A stretch of 64,000 bases of DNA from Wenzhouxiangella sp. AB-CW3 (GTDB taxonomy: Bacteria; Pseudomonadota; Gammaproteobacteria; Xanthomonadales; Wenzhouxiangellaceae). Below, piece after piece: positions 8,715 to 17,546 of this stretch. How positions within the stretch are numbered: the stretch's first letter is position 1; every line of letters begins with the position of its first letter. Location of the stretch: NCBI RefSeq assembly GCF_014725735.1, contig NZ_CP061368.1, positions 387,225-451,224 on the forward strand, in the 5' to 3' direction. A model generated the notes under the pieces. The model searched no databases, was not told the origin of the DNA, and saw only the letters and a program-made list of their open reading frames with translations. The position numbers were made by a program, and so were the translations under genes.

Positions 8715-9751
8715 CCAAGTTTCCGGATGCTTCGAAGAGTGGCTTTTTCGGAGAAATAGTTGGAGGTGTGATCGGCATTACGATTCTGGTCGAGTACTTC
8801 GTCAATCTAGCCACGTTCTCCTTCTGGGTTGAGCTCATCTTGCAGCCCGTCTTGGTGATCCTTACCGTCTTGCTGGTGGTCTCAGAGCGAAATGATGACT
8901 CTCGAATGGTCAAGACCACTATTGGCACGATTTTTATTCTTTTTGCAGCTTTTCTGATTGTTTACTCGATTCGCGAACTTCTTATGGCTCCAGCGCAAGC
9001 TGATATTCGGTTCCATGCCCTTCAGATCGTCTGGCCGATTCTTCTGACTTTGTGGGTCCTCCCCCTTATCTATGCTCTTGCAGTGATCAGCGGATACCAG
9101 ATGGCTTTTCTGCGGGTGAGCCAAAGTCAGGACGAATCGAGCGGCGCATGGAAGTCTCGTCTGGGAATGATTTTGGCCTTTGGTATCCGTCTCAAGTGGA
9201 TCCGTGAGGCGGAGAAAGGAGGAATCGTGCATCTTGCAAGAGCCAAGTCAGTCTGGCAAGCCTACAGAGCGGGCCGGGAAATTGTCAGCGAGAAACTCTC
9301 GGAAACTCGCCGGGAGAATGAGTATCAAGAGAATCTCATTCGGTTCGCCGGTTCCGAGGAAGTGGACGGGGAAGGTCGTCCATTGGACAAGCGGGAGTTC
9401 CGGGAGACGGTTGCTGCACTTAATTGGCTCTACACCTGCCATTCGGGCTGGTACTCGCGAGAGCCGCAGGGGTACAAGGCAGATCTGCTTGCAAGGCTTG
9501 GAGATGATTTTTCCATGCACGGCCTTTCCAAACCGTCCGGAATTACCATGCATGTTTTCGAGGATGGGAGGCGATGGTATGCATGGCGCAGAACGCCCTG
9601 TGGACGACATTTCGCGATTGGGGCAGGAGGACCGCCGCCAGACCAGTGGCTATATGATGGTCCCGAACCGCCCAGTGATTTCCCAGGAATGGGCCCGGAA
9701 TGGGGGGATGCCCCATTCGCAGATGAGTTCGCCCCGAATTGGTTCGATTAG
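8715..9751 (+). pseudogene. 3' part of the membrane-protein gene split by IS21
   Basis: In-frame continuation of the fragment at 5952-6269, starting at the second CCAAG copy. It has four or five hydrophobic helices (IVGGVIGITILVEYFV, LQPVLVILTVLLVV, TIFILFAAFLIVYSI, PILLTLWVLPLIYALAVI) and then a charged, probably cytoplasmic tail of about 200 residues rich in Trp, Pro and Gly (GGPPPDQWLYDGPEPPSDFPGMGPEW) ending DEFAPNWFD. An ATG at 8702 could restart translation, but its first five residues derive from the IS end. The family is unknown. It might be a defence-associated membrane component given its position just after the restriction locus, but nothing in it proves this. Confidence 0.72.
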
Positions 9752-9763
9752 TCTCACGAATGA

Positions 9764-9788
9764 GCCCGCCCCGGTACTCGGGGCGGGC
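9764..9788. terminator. GC-rich hairpin after the split membrane-protein gene
   Basis: Perfect 10-bp stem GCCCGCCCCG / CGGGGCGGGC with a 5-base loop, 13 bases after the stop at 9751. No U-tract follows, so it would be an atypical or mRNA-stabilising 3' structure. Confidence 0.55.
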
Positions 9789-9810
9789 GGAACGGTCGGA
9801 GCTCGGAATC

Positions 9811-9890
9811 TGTGGTTGGGGTGGCCACTTTATGCTTCCCTGGTGACCATAAACTGGCCAAAACGGCCAATTTATGCTTCCCCAACCACA
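9811..9890. repeat. 80-bp palindromic element with 11-bp terminal inverted repeats
   Basis: The ends are TGTGGTTGGGG (9811-9821) and its exact complement (9880-9890). Inside are two similar direct copies of GGCCAnTTTATGCTTCCC (9823-9840 and 9866-9883) and a TGGCCAAAACGGCCA core. The repeated GGCCA motif and TG start recall IS21-type ends, so this may be a fused pair of IS ends or a MITE of another element. No target duplication is visible. It fills the space between the split gene and the tRNA. Confidence 0.55.
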
Positions 9891-9914
9891 AACCGTTCGA
9901 TGTGTACGGAGAGG

Positions 9915-9991
9915 TGGTGGGCCCTGTTGGACTTGAACCAACGACCTACCGATTATGAGTCGGCTGCTCTAACCAGCTGAGCTAAGGGCCC
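9915..9991 (-). tRNA. tRNA-Ile2 (anticodon CAT)
   Basis: On the minus strand: acceptor stem GGGCCCT/AGGGCCC, D arm GCTCAGCTGGTTAGAGC, anticodon loop CTCATAA with anticodon CAT, T arm GTTGG-TTCAAGT-CCAAC, and an encoded CCA end at 9915-9917. The body resembles gammaproteobacterial tRNA-Ile2, whose CAT is modified to lysidine to read AUA, more than elongator tRNA-Met. Key matches are GGCCCCTTAGCTC-like acceptor/D sequence and the GACTCATAATCG anticodon arm. Final identity depends on TilS recognition. Confidence 0.88.
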
Positions 9992-9999
9992 GTGGGGGT

Positions 10000-10323
10000 T
10001 CAGGACTTGTCTTCGTCGGGGGACTGGGCTTCGGCCATTGGCTTGGGTGTGAGGCCCTGGGCTTCCAGTTCTTCTTTTTTGCGCTTCTGGATGTAGCTCA
10101 GGTTGTTCTTGTACATGGTGGCGACCTTGTCGACGCCGCCGGGTGCAAGAAAACCCTGATTGCCGGCGGCAATGAAGGTGGCGTAGACGCCGGATGCGGC
10201 CATCAGGGCGGCGGAAACCAGTTTGGCGTCGAAGCCGCGTTCGTTGACCATCTTGTTGGCCACTTCGATGAATTCACTGGTTGCCTGGTTGTGGGCGTCG
10301 AGCTGCTTCTGCTGTTCTGACAT
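10000..10323 (-). CDS. DUF3144-family protein
   Basis: 107 residues, small and soluble with no signal peptide. It resembles the DUF3144 family: helical core FIEVANKMVNERGFDAKLVSAALMAAS, then GVYATFIAAGNQG and GGVDKVATMYKNNL. The C-terminus is charged and low in complexity (EAQSPDEDKS). Function is unknown. It lies just downstream of the tRNA on the same strand and upstream of nothing else in its direction, so it appears monocistronic. Confidence 0.75.
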   Translation of the reverse strand: MSEQQKQLDAHNQATSEFIEVANKMVNERGFDAKLVSAALMAASGVYATFIAAGNQGFLAPGGVDKVATMYKNNLSYIQKRKKEELEAQGLTPKPMAEAQSPDEDKS

Positions 10324-10391
10324 GATGGGCTTTGCCTTTAGCTTCCGGTTTCGGGTCTCAGCCCCCTAGAATACCATGCTCGCTGCAGGTG

Positions 10392-11252
10392 TCAGCCCTG
10401 ATCTTTTCCGCGCCGGCGGATTGGAATGTCGGCGATCGGTACGCTGGCCACTTCGGTCTTTTCGTGGCGAATGGGCTGGCCGCTGGCCGGTGCCCAGGCC
10501 GATGCATAGACGATTTCCCAGGTCAGTGCGAAGCCGTCGCTGTTTTTTCCGTCGGCCGGGAATGCCTGGTCCAGATGATCGGCGGCGGTGCCGGAAACCA
10601 GGCGGGTGCCGCTATGGTGCAGGTCGTTGATGAGGCCCTGTCGGCTGATGTGGGTAGTGGTCAGCCAGTCGCTGTCAACAACCGGTTCCTGGAACCCGGT
10701 GCGCACCAGCAGGTCACCCAGCCGCATGGCGTGTATGACATGGCTGCCGGCCAGGGCCTGAGGATTATTGGTCATCAGCGCTTTCAGTTCGCGATGCGTG
10801 TCGGGGCCGGTGGTGGCGATCAGCATCAGGCCTCCCGGGCGCAGGATGCGGCGCAGTTCGCTGAGTACCTTCTCCGGATCGCGACACCATTCCAGCACCA
10901 GGCTGCAGAAGACCAGGTCGATGCTGTCGTCGCTCAGGGGCAGTGCTGCGGCATCGCCTGCCAGCAGCTCGAAGCGTCGTCGCCAGCGCCCGCGCTGCCG
11001 GCGTGCGCGATTGAGCATGCCCCGCGATGCATCGATGGCCAGAACGGGGGCATCGGGATAGCGACGGTGAAGCTGCCGTGCAGCCTGGCCGGTACCACAG
11101 CCCAGGTCGAGAATCCTGGCAGGATTGAAGCGGAGACCGTCGAGCCGTTCGATCAGGCGAGCGGCGGTTTCGGCTGCGACGGCGGCATGCCGGTCGTACT
11201 GCCCTGCAACCTCATCGAAGTGCCGGCGGATATGGCGGTGATCGTCGTTCAT
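10392..11252 (-). CDS. bioC: Malonyl-ACP O-methyltransferase BioC
   Basis: 286 residues. Class I SAM methyltransferase with motif I ARILDLGCGTGQAARQL at about residues 46-61, acidic residue in VLAIDASRGMLNRAR, and motif IV region LVFCSLVLEWCRDPEKVLSELRRILRPGG. The N-terminal IRRHFDEVAGQYDRHAAVA is characteristic of BioC. It methylates malonyl-ACP to start pimeloyl-ACP synthesis for biotin. It is divergent from comF with 48 bases between starts; bio and comF genes are neighbours in other gammaproteobacteria. The rest of the biotin operon is not in the window, although birA is at 17.5 kb. Confidence 0.85.
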   Translation of the reverse strand: MNDDHRHIRRHFDEVAGQYDRHAAVAAETAARLIERLDGLRFNPARILDLGCGTGQAARQLHRRYPDAPVLAIDASRGMLNRARRQRGRWRRRFELLAGDAAALPLSDDSIDLVFCSLVLEWCRDPEKVLSELRRILRPGGLMLIATTGPDTHRELKALMTNNPQALAGSHVIHAMRLGDLLVRTGFQEPVVDSDWLTTTHISRQGLINDLHHSGTRLVSGTAADHLDQAFPADGKNSDGFALTWEIVYASAWAPASGQPIRHEKTEVASVPIADIPIRRRGKDQG

Positions 11253-11300
11253 TCATGGCCGATGATAATCTGTACGAGGTGATTCGGGTGGAGTGGGCTG

Positions 11301-12020
11301 ATGGTGCCAAGGGGTTCGATTTCGGGATTGGGGCATGCTGCCCGGGGGTTGGGGTACCTGGTGCTGCCTCCGGTCTGCGTGGTATGCGGGTTGTCGGCTC
11401 GACCGGGACTGGATTGCTGCGCGGACTGCGAGCAGGACTTGCCGGTCCCGGGCGCATCGTGCCGGCGTTGTGCCCTGGAGCTGGTTCGGAGCGTGGACCT
11501 GTGCGGGCGATGCATCCGGCATTTGCCGGCATTCGATCAGGCATTCGCCGGCTTTGCCTACCGCGGCGGCATTGAGCGGTTGGTGCAGCGATACAAGTTT
11601 CGCCATGATCTGGCCGCCGGTCGGGTGCTGGCCGGGCTTCTGGCACGCCGCCTGGCGGCGCAGGCAGCACCCCGCCCGGATCTGATGGTGCCGGTTCCCT
11701 TGCACTGGCGCCGACGCCTGATGCGCGGTTTCAATCAGTCCGAGTTGTTGTGCGCCGACCTCTCGCGTCATTTCGGGGGGTTGCCCTGGCGTGCGCTGTT
11801 GGGGAGGCGTCGCGCCACGGCCGCCCAGTCGGAGTTGCCGGCGGACAAGCGTACGGGCAATGTGCGCGGCGCATTCCACCTGCGTCGAGGGCTGCCGGCA
11901 CGGCACGTTGCCCTGGTCGACGACGTGATGACCACGGGTTCGACCCTGGACGAATGCGCCCGCGTATTGAAGCGCGCCGGGGTCAGCCGCATCGACGTCT
12001 GGGTCGTGGCGCGAGCCTAG
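11301..12020 (+). CDS. comF: ComF-family phosphoribosyltransferase-like protein
   Basis: 239 residues. The N-terminal zinc-binding region has cysteines near 26/29, 39/43, 54/57 and 68/71 (CVVC, CADC, CRRC, CGRC). The C-terminal type I phosphoribosyltransferase domain ends in the PRPP loop VALVDDVMTTGSTL near residues 204-217. RGFNQSELL is the typical ComF middle motif. The family acts in natural transformation or nucleotide/iron-sulfur trafficking (ComF/GntX), and the exact reaction is unsettled. The 3' end overlaps the convergent gene at 12017 by 4 bases. Confidence 0.9.
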   Translation: MVPRGSISGLGHAARGLGYLVLPPVCVVCGLSARPGLDCCADCEQDLPVPGASCRRCALELVRSVDLCGRCIRHLPAFDQAFAGFAYRGGIERLVQRYKFRHDLAAGRVLAGLLARRLAAQAAPRPDLMVPVPLHWRRRLMRGFNQSELLCADLSRHFGGLPWRALLGRRRATAAQSELPADKRTGNVRGAFHLRRGLPARHVALVDDVMTTGSTLDECARVLKRAGVSRIDVWVVARA

Positions 12021-15000
12021 TGCCACAGCAAGCGTGCCATGCCGATCGACGATGCCGCTTCGCCATCGGGATCGACCTGGTAGATCTGCCCCCCGAGGAG
12101 CAGGGCATCCGGGGTCAGGGCCATGGCATCAATGAGCGCAGTCAGGCCGCCGGCGAGGGGCTCGAAGCGGCCGTCTTCGTACACGAACAGGTGAGACCCC
12201 TGATCATCGGCCGGATGAACATTGCCGGCCAGAAACAGGCGGTCGCCGGCCCCGATGATATGGAAGAACTGCGCCGCGGTGTCTGCGGCGACGGCCGGGA
12301 ATCCACGTTCTTCCGTGGCCAGCTCGATCCATTCCTCGCCGTCCCAGTACCCCAGTACCAGGCGATCGGGGTCATCGCCCTGTCCGGAAGAGGCAACACT
12401 GACATGGATGCGGTTTCCATCGTAGTGCAGGACGTTCGGTACGTCGCTGACGCCCGAGCCCAGGGCCTGCCATTGATCACCGTTGAAGTAGGCGACATGC
12501 CGGGCAGTCAGGCCGTCGACGGACTGAAACGATCCGGCGGCCACCAGCGATGAAGCGCCCGCTCCGGCGGCCACGTCCAGACGCGAGACCATGCCGTCGA
12601 AATGGTCCTCGAAAACTTCGACCTGGCCGTCGATGACTCGTGCGATATAGCCGGTGCCGGAATCCAGGTCCACTTGTTCGCCGCCGGCAATCCAGATCGT
12701 GCCGGCCGAATCGGCGGTGATGGCGCTGATTCCGGGCAGTGACTCGGTGCCCGGCACCTCTTCCCAGCCATCCGGCCCCAGTCGGAACAGTCGAGCGCTC
12801 CAGCCATCGGGCTGGCTTTCGGCCTGCATGGTGCATCCAAGATACAGGGTGTCCTGGCCATCCATGACCAGGCCTTGACCGGGAGCGCCGCATTCCAGCC
12901 AGTAGCCGTCTTCGGGTTCCGGCAGCCGGTGTTCCACGGGCTCCCAGGTGTTGTCGACCAGTCGTGCGACGCCTGACCGGGCTTGCTGTCCGCCAAAATG
13001 CGTCGGGCCATATGCATAGACGCCGGCGCCGTCGGCACGGGTCGCCAGGCTGGTCACCGGGCCCGAGGTTCCCAGTCCGGCTTCTCCCTGGGCCCTGAAT
13101 TTCTCGCCATCGAATGCGATCAGGCCATGGGAGGCGACTCCGCTGAGCCCTCCGAATGCACCGCCGGCATAAAGCTGGCCCTGGTGCTTGACCAGCTGCT
13201 GCATGCGAAGCACCCAGGCGACCAGTGGGGATGGCTCGCCGCCGCAAGCCAGCGAAGTCCAGTACACCGTGCCCACGAAGTCGGGTGCAGGTTGCGGATC
13301 TTCCCAGCGACCCCCATTCCAGCGGGCTATTCCGTTCGGTGCCGAAGTGCCGCCGTCGCTGGCGGGAGCATTGAGGTGGTCAAAGCAGCCGATCGCGTAG
13401 AGCGAACCGTTGAACTTGCGCACGTCGCTGACCACGCCAGCGACGTCCCCCAGGTAAAAGCCGCTGCCGATGCTTTCCCAGCCCTCGCCGGTGTGACGTG
13501 CGACAGCATCCTCGGCGTCGGACAGCCGGTATCCGCTGGCATACAGTGTGCCGTTATCGCTTGTGACCGACAGGATTCGACCGGAGCCTGGCAAGTCCAT
13601 CGACACCCACTCCTGCCCGTCCCACATTGCGCTGCGGTTGGCCGGCTGATCGCCGATGGCGGAAAAGTCCCCGCCGATGATGAGCTGGTCAAGATCGCGC
13701 TTGATTGCATAGACGGGTCCATCGGGCGATCCGTCAGGCGCCGGTTCAGTGTCCTGCCCGTTCCAGACCGCCAGGTTGGTGATGTGCGAATTCGAAGTCG
13801 CCGCGGCAGGCATCGGGACCTCGTCGCTGGGAGCAAAATACCCGCCCAGCCAAAGTTGGTCCTCGAACCACACGAGTTCCCGGATCAGCCCGTCATAGAG
13901 AAAGATGGTATGGACCGCCCCGTCGGCATTCTGCAGGATGACTCGTCCGCCATGGGCCTCGCCTTCCATCAGCAGGCTTTCCTGAACGGCAAGCGCCAGG
14001 CCGTGTTCAGGGTGCGATGCGGCAGCCGTAATGCTTTCGGTGATTTCCAGGTCGGGCAGCCCTTCCGGCGCCTGCCAGCCGTCGGATTCAAGCACCATGG
14101 CTCCTTCTCGCCGTTGATTGCCGTGCCAGGCAAAGTCTCCAACGGCCAGCAGGCGATCATCGTCCAGTGCTTCGAAATCCAGGACGGCCGGATTGAAAAT
14201 GGTCTTGCCGCCGATGCCGGCCACGCCGAATTGATCGTCCCACTGGGCCTGATCGAGTCGGGCATGGGCGGTCACGGGAAACGGGCACTCGATGTCTTCG
14301 AGCTGACTCAGTCGAACCAGTTGCTGTTCGCCAGCGCCGTATCCGGGAAGGTCGGACTGGTAGCTTACCAGGCCGCTGTTGCATTCGAGCTCGAACACGA
14401 GCTCGCCCCACTCGGGTCGGGATACTTCGGAGGAGTCGCGTTCCTGTCCGAATCGACCGCCCATGGGCTGATGGACATCATCGAATACCACTGCTCCGTT
14501 CGTTGCCAGGCCCGTACCCATCATCCAGGCCTGATCGCCGTCGGGGGCATAGGTGAACCAGAGCATCAGCGCCTCGTCGCGGTCGAGCCAGTGCAGTATG
14601 AAGCCCTCTCCGGCATGGTCGGGATCGAACCACGACCCGCTCAGTCCGGCTTCGCTGCGAATGGGCAGGTCGGACTCGTCGCACGCCGATCCCATGGTCT
14701 GGGTCAAGCGCGCAATGGTGAGCTCTTCTTCATGGCCGAAGGCGCGATAGCGGATGGAGCCGACCTCGCAGTCCTCGAACTGCATGACGGCATCGCCGAC
14801 GACCGGGTCACTGACCTCGTCGGGATCGAATCCCGGGCCGAAGCGACCCCCTGAGGTCGTGCGCAGCTCGGGGAAGCGGAGTTGCTGGCCGTGATCAACC
14901 GTCTCGACGAAACCGTCACCAATCAGCCAGCGTTGATCGCCGTTGTCGTCGTAGGTAAACCAGTACAGGACCGCCCGGTCGGGCTCGACCATCTCGAGTA

Positions 15001-15166
15001 CCCAACCTTCGCCGTCATGATCGGGTTGATGCCAGAGGGCGCTGTGCCCGGAATGAATCGTGCTGTCGCCGGCACTGACCGCCCCCCAATGCGCGCTGGT
15101 CAGTGCCAGCAGCGCCAAGCCAATGGCAAATCGGCGACACTGTGCGTTGCGATGTCTCGACATCAC
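12017..15166 (-). CDS. Secreted protein: two GEGF modules plus a Rax2/delta-60-like repeat region
   Basis: 1049 residues with a signal peptide (FAIGLALLALTSAHWGAVSA). Residues about 40-165 and 170-295 are two copies of the module shared with the LRR array at 24-33 kb (WHQPDHDGEGW...YWFTY and SGSWFDPDHAGEGF...WFTY...WMMGTG, each ending near a Cys). The remaining 750 residues contain about twelve repeats of the form L(Y/W)xGGxF...AxWdGxxW, for example LIIGGDFSAIGDQPANRSAM and LYAGGAFGGLSGVASHGLIA, predicting a beta-propeller-type fold. It is probably extracellular. The ligand is unknown. It is 57 bases downstream of ubiA on the same strand, possibly with its own promoter. Confidence 0.8.
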   Translation of the reverse strand: MMSRHRNAQCRRFAIGLALLALTSAHWGAVSAGDSTIHSGHSALWHQPDHDGEGWVLEMVEPDRAVLYWFTYDDNGDQRWLIGDGFVETVDHGQQLRFPELRTTSGGRFGPGFDPDEVSDPVVGDAVMQFEDCEVGSIRYRAFGHEEELTIARLTQTMGSACDESDLPIRSEAGLSGSWFDPDHAGEGFILHWLDRDEALMLWFTYAPDGDQAWMMGTGLATNGAVVFDDVHQPMGGRFGQERDSSEVSRPEWGELVFELECNSGLVSYQSDLPGYGAGEQQLVRLSQLEDIECPFPVTAHARLDQAQWDDQFGVAGIGGKTIFNPAVLDFEALDDDRLLAVGDFAWHGNQRREGAMVLESDGWQAPEGLPDLEITESITAAASHPEHGLALAVQESLLMEGEAHGGRVILQNADGAVHTIFLYDGLIRELVWFEDQLWLGGYFAPSDEVPMPAAATSNSHITNLAVWNGQDTEPAPDGSPDGPVYAIKRDLDQLIIGGDFSAIGDQPANRSAMWDGQEWVSMDLPGSGRILSVTSDNGTLYASGYRLSDAEDAVARHTGEGWESIGSGFYLGDVAGVVSDVRKFNGSLYAIGCFDHLNAPASDGGTSAPNGIARWNGGRWEDPQPAPDFVGTVYWTSLACGGEPSPLVAWVLRMQQLVKHQGQLYAGGAFGGLSGVASHGLIAFDGEKFRAQGEAGLGTSGPVTSLATRADGAGVYAYGPTHFGGQQARSGVARLVDNTWEPVEHRLPEPEDGYWLECGAPGQGLVMDGQDTLYLGCTMQAESQPDGWSARLFRLGPDGWEEVPGTESLPGISAITADSAGTIWIAGGEQVDLDSGTGYIARVIDGQVEVFEDHFDGMVSRLDVAAGAGASSLVAAGSFQSVDGLTARHVAYFNGDQWQALGSGVSDVPNVLHYDGNRIHVSVASSGQGDDPDRLVLGYWDGEEWIELATEERGFPAVAADTAAQFFHIIGAGDRLFLAGNVHPADDQGSHLFVYEDGRFEPLAGGLTALIDAMALTPDALLLGGQIYQVDPDGEAASSIGMARLLWH

Positions 15167-15223
15167 GGTATCTCCCAGTGCGATTTGCCTTGTGGGGGCT
15201 AATGGTAACCCCCTGAGCGTTGC

Positions 15224-16117
15224 CTATTGGACCGCATGGCCCCCAAGCGCCGCCCCGATGAAGATCACCAGGCCGATCCAGTGATTGCTCAGGAAGGTGC
15301 GAAAGCATACCGCCGGGTCGCGATCACGGATGCGCCAGAGCTGGATCTGGAAAAGCATGAAGGTGATGGCCACGGCGGTGAACCAGGCTGGGTGCGGAAT
15401 GAAATGCAGTCCGATGATGACCAGCAGGGCGGTGACGATGCCCATGAGCGCCCCCAGGATGGGTACATCGGCGCGACCGAAGGCTATCGCCGTGGACTTC
15501 ACGCCCACCTTCAGGTCGTCATCGCGGTCGGCCATGGCGTACTGGGTGTCGTAGATCACCGTCCACAGGAAGTTGACTGCGAACAGCCACCAGGCCAGAT
15601 CGGGCACGGTGCCGGCTTCGGCGGCAAAGGCCATGGGAATCGCCCAGCTGAACGCGGCGCCCAGTACCAGCTGGGGAAAATGGGTGAAGCGTTTGAAAAA
15701 GGGGTAGGTGGCGGCCAGCAGGGCGCCGAAGAAGGCCATCAGTACGGTCAGGCGGTTGGTCAGCAGCACCAGGACCAGGGCAATGGCCAGCAGCCCGAAG
15801 AACAGCAGCAACGCTTGTCGCGGCGTGATCTCGCCAGCCGGAATGGGCCGGTCACGGGTGCGGCTGACGTGGGGGTCAAGCCGGCGGTCGGCAAAGTCGT
15901 TGATCACGCAGCCGGCCGCGCGCATCACGATCACGCCGAGGGTGAAAATGACCAGGTTCCGGAAGCTGGGCACGCCGCCGGCGGCAAACCACAGTCCCCA
16001 CCAGGTTGGCCACAGCAGCAGGGCAATGCCAATCGGCCGGTCGAACCGCATCAGTCGCAGCCAGGGCCCGGCGGGGCTGGCGAAAATGCGCGCTCTCAGG
16101 CGGAACTCCAGGCTCAT
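15224..16117 (-). CDS. ubiA: 4-hydroxybenzoate polyprenyltransferase UbiA
   Basis: 297 residues, a multi-pass membrane protein. The first Asp-rich motif is NDFADRRLD (about 73-81) and the second YDTQYAMADRDDDLKVG (about 190-206), both Mg-prenyl-diphosphate sites. It attaches the polyprenyl tail to 4-hydroxybenzoate in ubiquinone synthesis at the inner membrane. It is the last gene of a seven-gene overlapping operon and starts within the last codons of the SPOR-like gene (4-base ATGA overlap). No ubiC lies alongside. Confidence 0.94.
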   Translation of the reverse strand: MSLEFRLRARIFASPAGPWLRLMRFDRPIGIALLLWPTWWGLWFAAGGVPSFRNLVIFTLGVIVMRAAGCVINDFADRRLDPHVSRTRDRPIPAGEITPRQALLLFFGLLAIALVLVLLTNRLTVLMAFFGALLAATYPFFKRFTHFPQLVLGAAFSWAIPMAFAAEAGTVPDLAWWLFAVNFLWTVIYDTQYAMADRDDDLKVGVKSTAIAFGRADVPILGALMGIVTALLVIIGLHFIPHPAWFTAVAITFMLFQIQLWRIRDRDPAVCFRTFLSNHWIGLVIFIGAALGGHAVQ

Positions 16118-16818
16118 GCCGATGGTTCCCGTGTGGCGTTATCCCCGGAGGTGGTAAAGCAGGGGATGGACATGCGCTGGGCACCGGGCGAGGCTCGCAG
16201 GATGAAGCGCCAGGGCGGTTCGTCCCCGGGGGTGACCCGGTAGTCGATCCAGAACTGTGGAATGCGTTCCCGGCGCACTTCCATCTGAGCATTGAAGCCC
16301 AGCTCCTGCATTCTGGCCTGGCGGCGACGTGCATTCTCGATGCTCTGGAAAAGCCCGACAGACACGGCATTCTCCATTTCGCCGCCGGCGACCACGTAGT
16401 AGTCCTCGACGTCCGCTTCGGCCAGTTCTCGGGTCAGCTGCAGCGCTTCGGAGCGGCTGCTGGTCGACAGATAAACCCACCAGCCGCGATCATGGTCGGC
16501 CGTGGTCTGGCGCAATCGCAAGTCTGAAACAAAGGCACGCAGCCGGTCTTCGCCACGCTGCTGGGCCAGTAGCGTGGGCAGGGGGCCGATGCTGTAGCAG
16601 GCTGGTGCCTGACTGGCATCGGGCTCAAACTGGCTGACTTCCGACACCAGGGGGGGCTGATTGACATCGGCGGCAAGGGGCGGCATGTCGGGCGCATCCG
16701 TCTCGACCACGGGGTCGGACAGTAGAAAGCCGAAGCCCGCCGCGATGTTGAGCAGCAGCAGGCCCAGCGCCATCCAGCGCCAGGGCATCACGAGTGTTGT
16801 GTTCTCATTACTCAGCAT
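16114..16818 (-). CDS. Membrane-anchored SPOR-like domain protein
   Basis: 234 residues. One transmembrane segment (WMALGLLLLNIAAGFGFLL, about 14-32), then a Pro-rich linker. A SPOR-like domain spans about 75-185: ACYSIGPL, GWWVYLSTSSRSEALQLTREL, DYYVVAGGEMENAVSVGLFQSIENARRR. SPOR domains bind denuded peptidoglycan at division septa. The C-terminal 50 residues are family-unlike. It overlaps coaX by 7 bases and ubiA by 4, so it is translated from the operon. A division or cell-wall role is inferred. Confidence 0.72.
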   Translation of the reverse strand: MLSNENTTLVMPWRWMALGLLLLNIAAGFGFLLSDPVVETDAPDMPPLAADVNQPPLVSEVSQFEPDASQAPACYSIGPLPTLLAQQRGEDRLRAFVSDLRLRQTTADHDRGWWVYLSTSSRSEALQLTRELAEADVEDYYVVAGGEMENAVSVGLFQSIENARRRQARMQELGFNAQMEVRRERIPQFWIDYRVTPGDEPPWRFILRASPGAQRMSIPCFTTSGDNATREPSA

Positions 16819-17546
16819 TGTCGGGCAACCATGGCCAGCCCCCGCAGAACAAGATGTTCATCGGTGCCGAACTGCAGTCGGGTCAGCGGCATGATAGCGG
16901 CTGAGTCGCCGCCGGTCACCCAGATCCCGGGTCGGGTGCCCAGGGTGGCGCAGGTGGCGTCAACGGCACGTTCGATGCCTCCGACCAGTTGCAGCAGCGT
17001 GCCCCGGGCAATGGCCTGGCCGCTGTGGCATGCCGGAATGTCGGCCGTATCCGCCTCTCCCGATCGTGGCAGTCCGGGTGCCTTGTCGAACAGGCTTTCG
17101 CGCGCGGTGGCCAGGCCGGCCATGATCCAGCCCCCCCGATGTTTTCCCGTGGCATCGACAATGTCGATGGTCACGGCGGTGCCACAGTCAATCACGCACA
17201 GGGCGGCCTGGTCCTGGTGCCAGGGCCATTGCACGGCCAGCCAGCGGTCGCATCCCAGGCTGTCGTAGGACGGTTTTATCGGCAGTTCGGCGGCACCGGT
17301 GGTTAACTTCGTCATACCCAGTCCGTGTCTCTCGGCCAGGGCTACTAGCCAGCGGGCCGCTTCGGGCCGTGTCTGGGCTGAAACCCAGAGGTGGCTGTTG
17401 GGGGCAGCGGACAGCACCGGCTCAAGTTCCGCCCGATCGGCCAGGGCAACGCTGCCAAAGCCAGCAGGCTGGCCGGCCGGGTCCAGTCGCGCCCACTTGA
17501 TGCGGCTGTGTCCAAGATCGATCAGCCAGTCAGCGGCCACGGACAC
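16812..17546 (-). CDS. coaX: Type III pantothenate kinase CoaX
   Basis: 244 residues. ASKHA-fold kinase: phosphate loop DLGHSRIKWA (about 10-19), GCDRWLAVQWPW (about 98-109), and the adenosine/phosphate motif VIDCGTAVTIDIVD (about 117-130), then GGWIMAGL. It phosphorylates pantothenate as the first step to coenzyme A. Type III enzymes are insensitive to CoA feedback and need a monovalent cation. It follows birA with a 17-base overlap, a pairing common in gammaproteobacteria. Confidence 0.92.
   Translation of the reverse strand: MSVAADWLIDLGHSRIKWARLDPAGQPAGFGSVALADRAELEPVLSAAPNSHLWVSAQTRPEAARWLVALAERHGLGMTKLTTGAAELPIKPSYDSLGCDRWLAVQWPWHQDQAALCVIDCGTAVTIDIVDATGKHRGGWIMAGLATARESLFDKAPGLPRSGEADTADIPACHSGQAIARGTLLQLVGGIERAVDATCATLGTRPGIWVTGGDSAAIMPLTRLQFGTDEHLVLRGLAMVARQC

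Noticed and set aside
9915-9991. Elongator tRNA-Met
   Set aside because: The anticodon is CAT, but acceptor, D and T arms fit tRNA-Ile2 better.
12983-14854. 623-codon frame opposite the propeller-like gene
   Set aside because: The opposite strand encodes clear repeats with a signal peptide; this frame has no domain logic.
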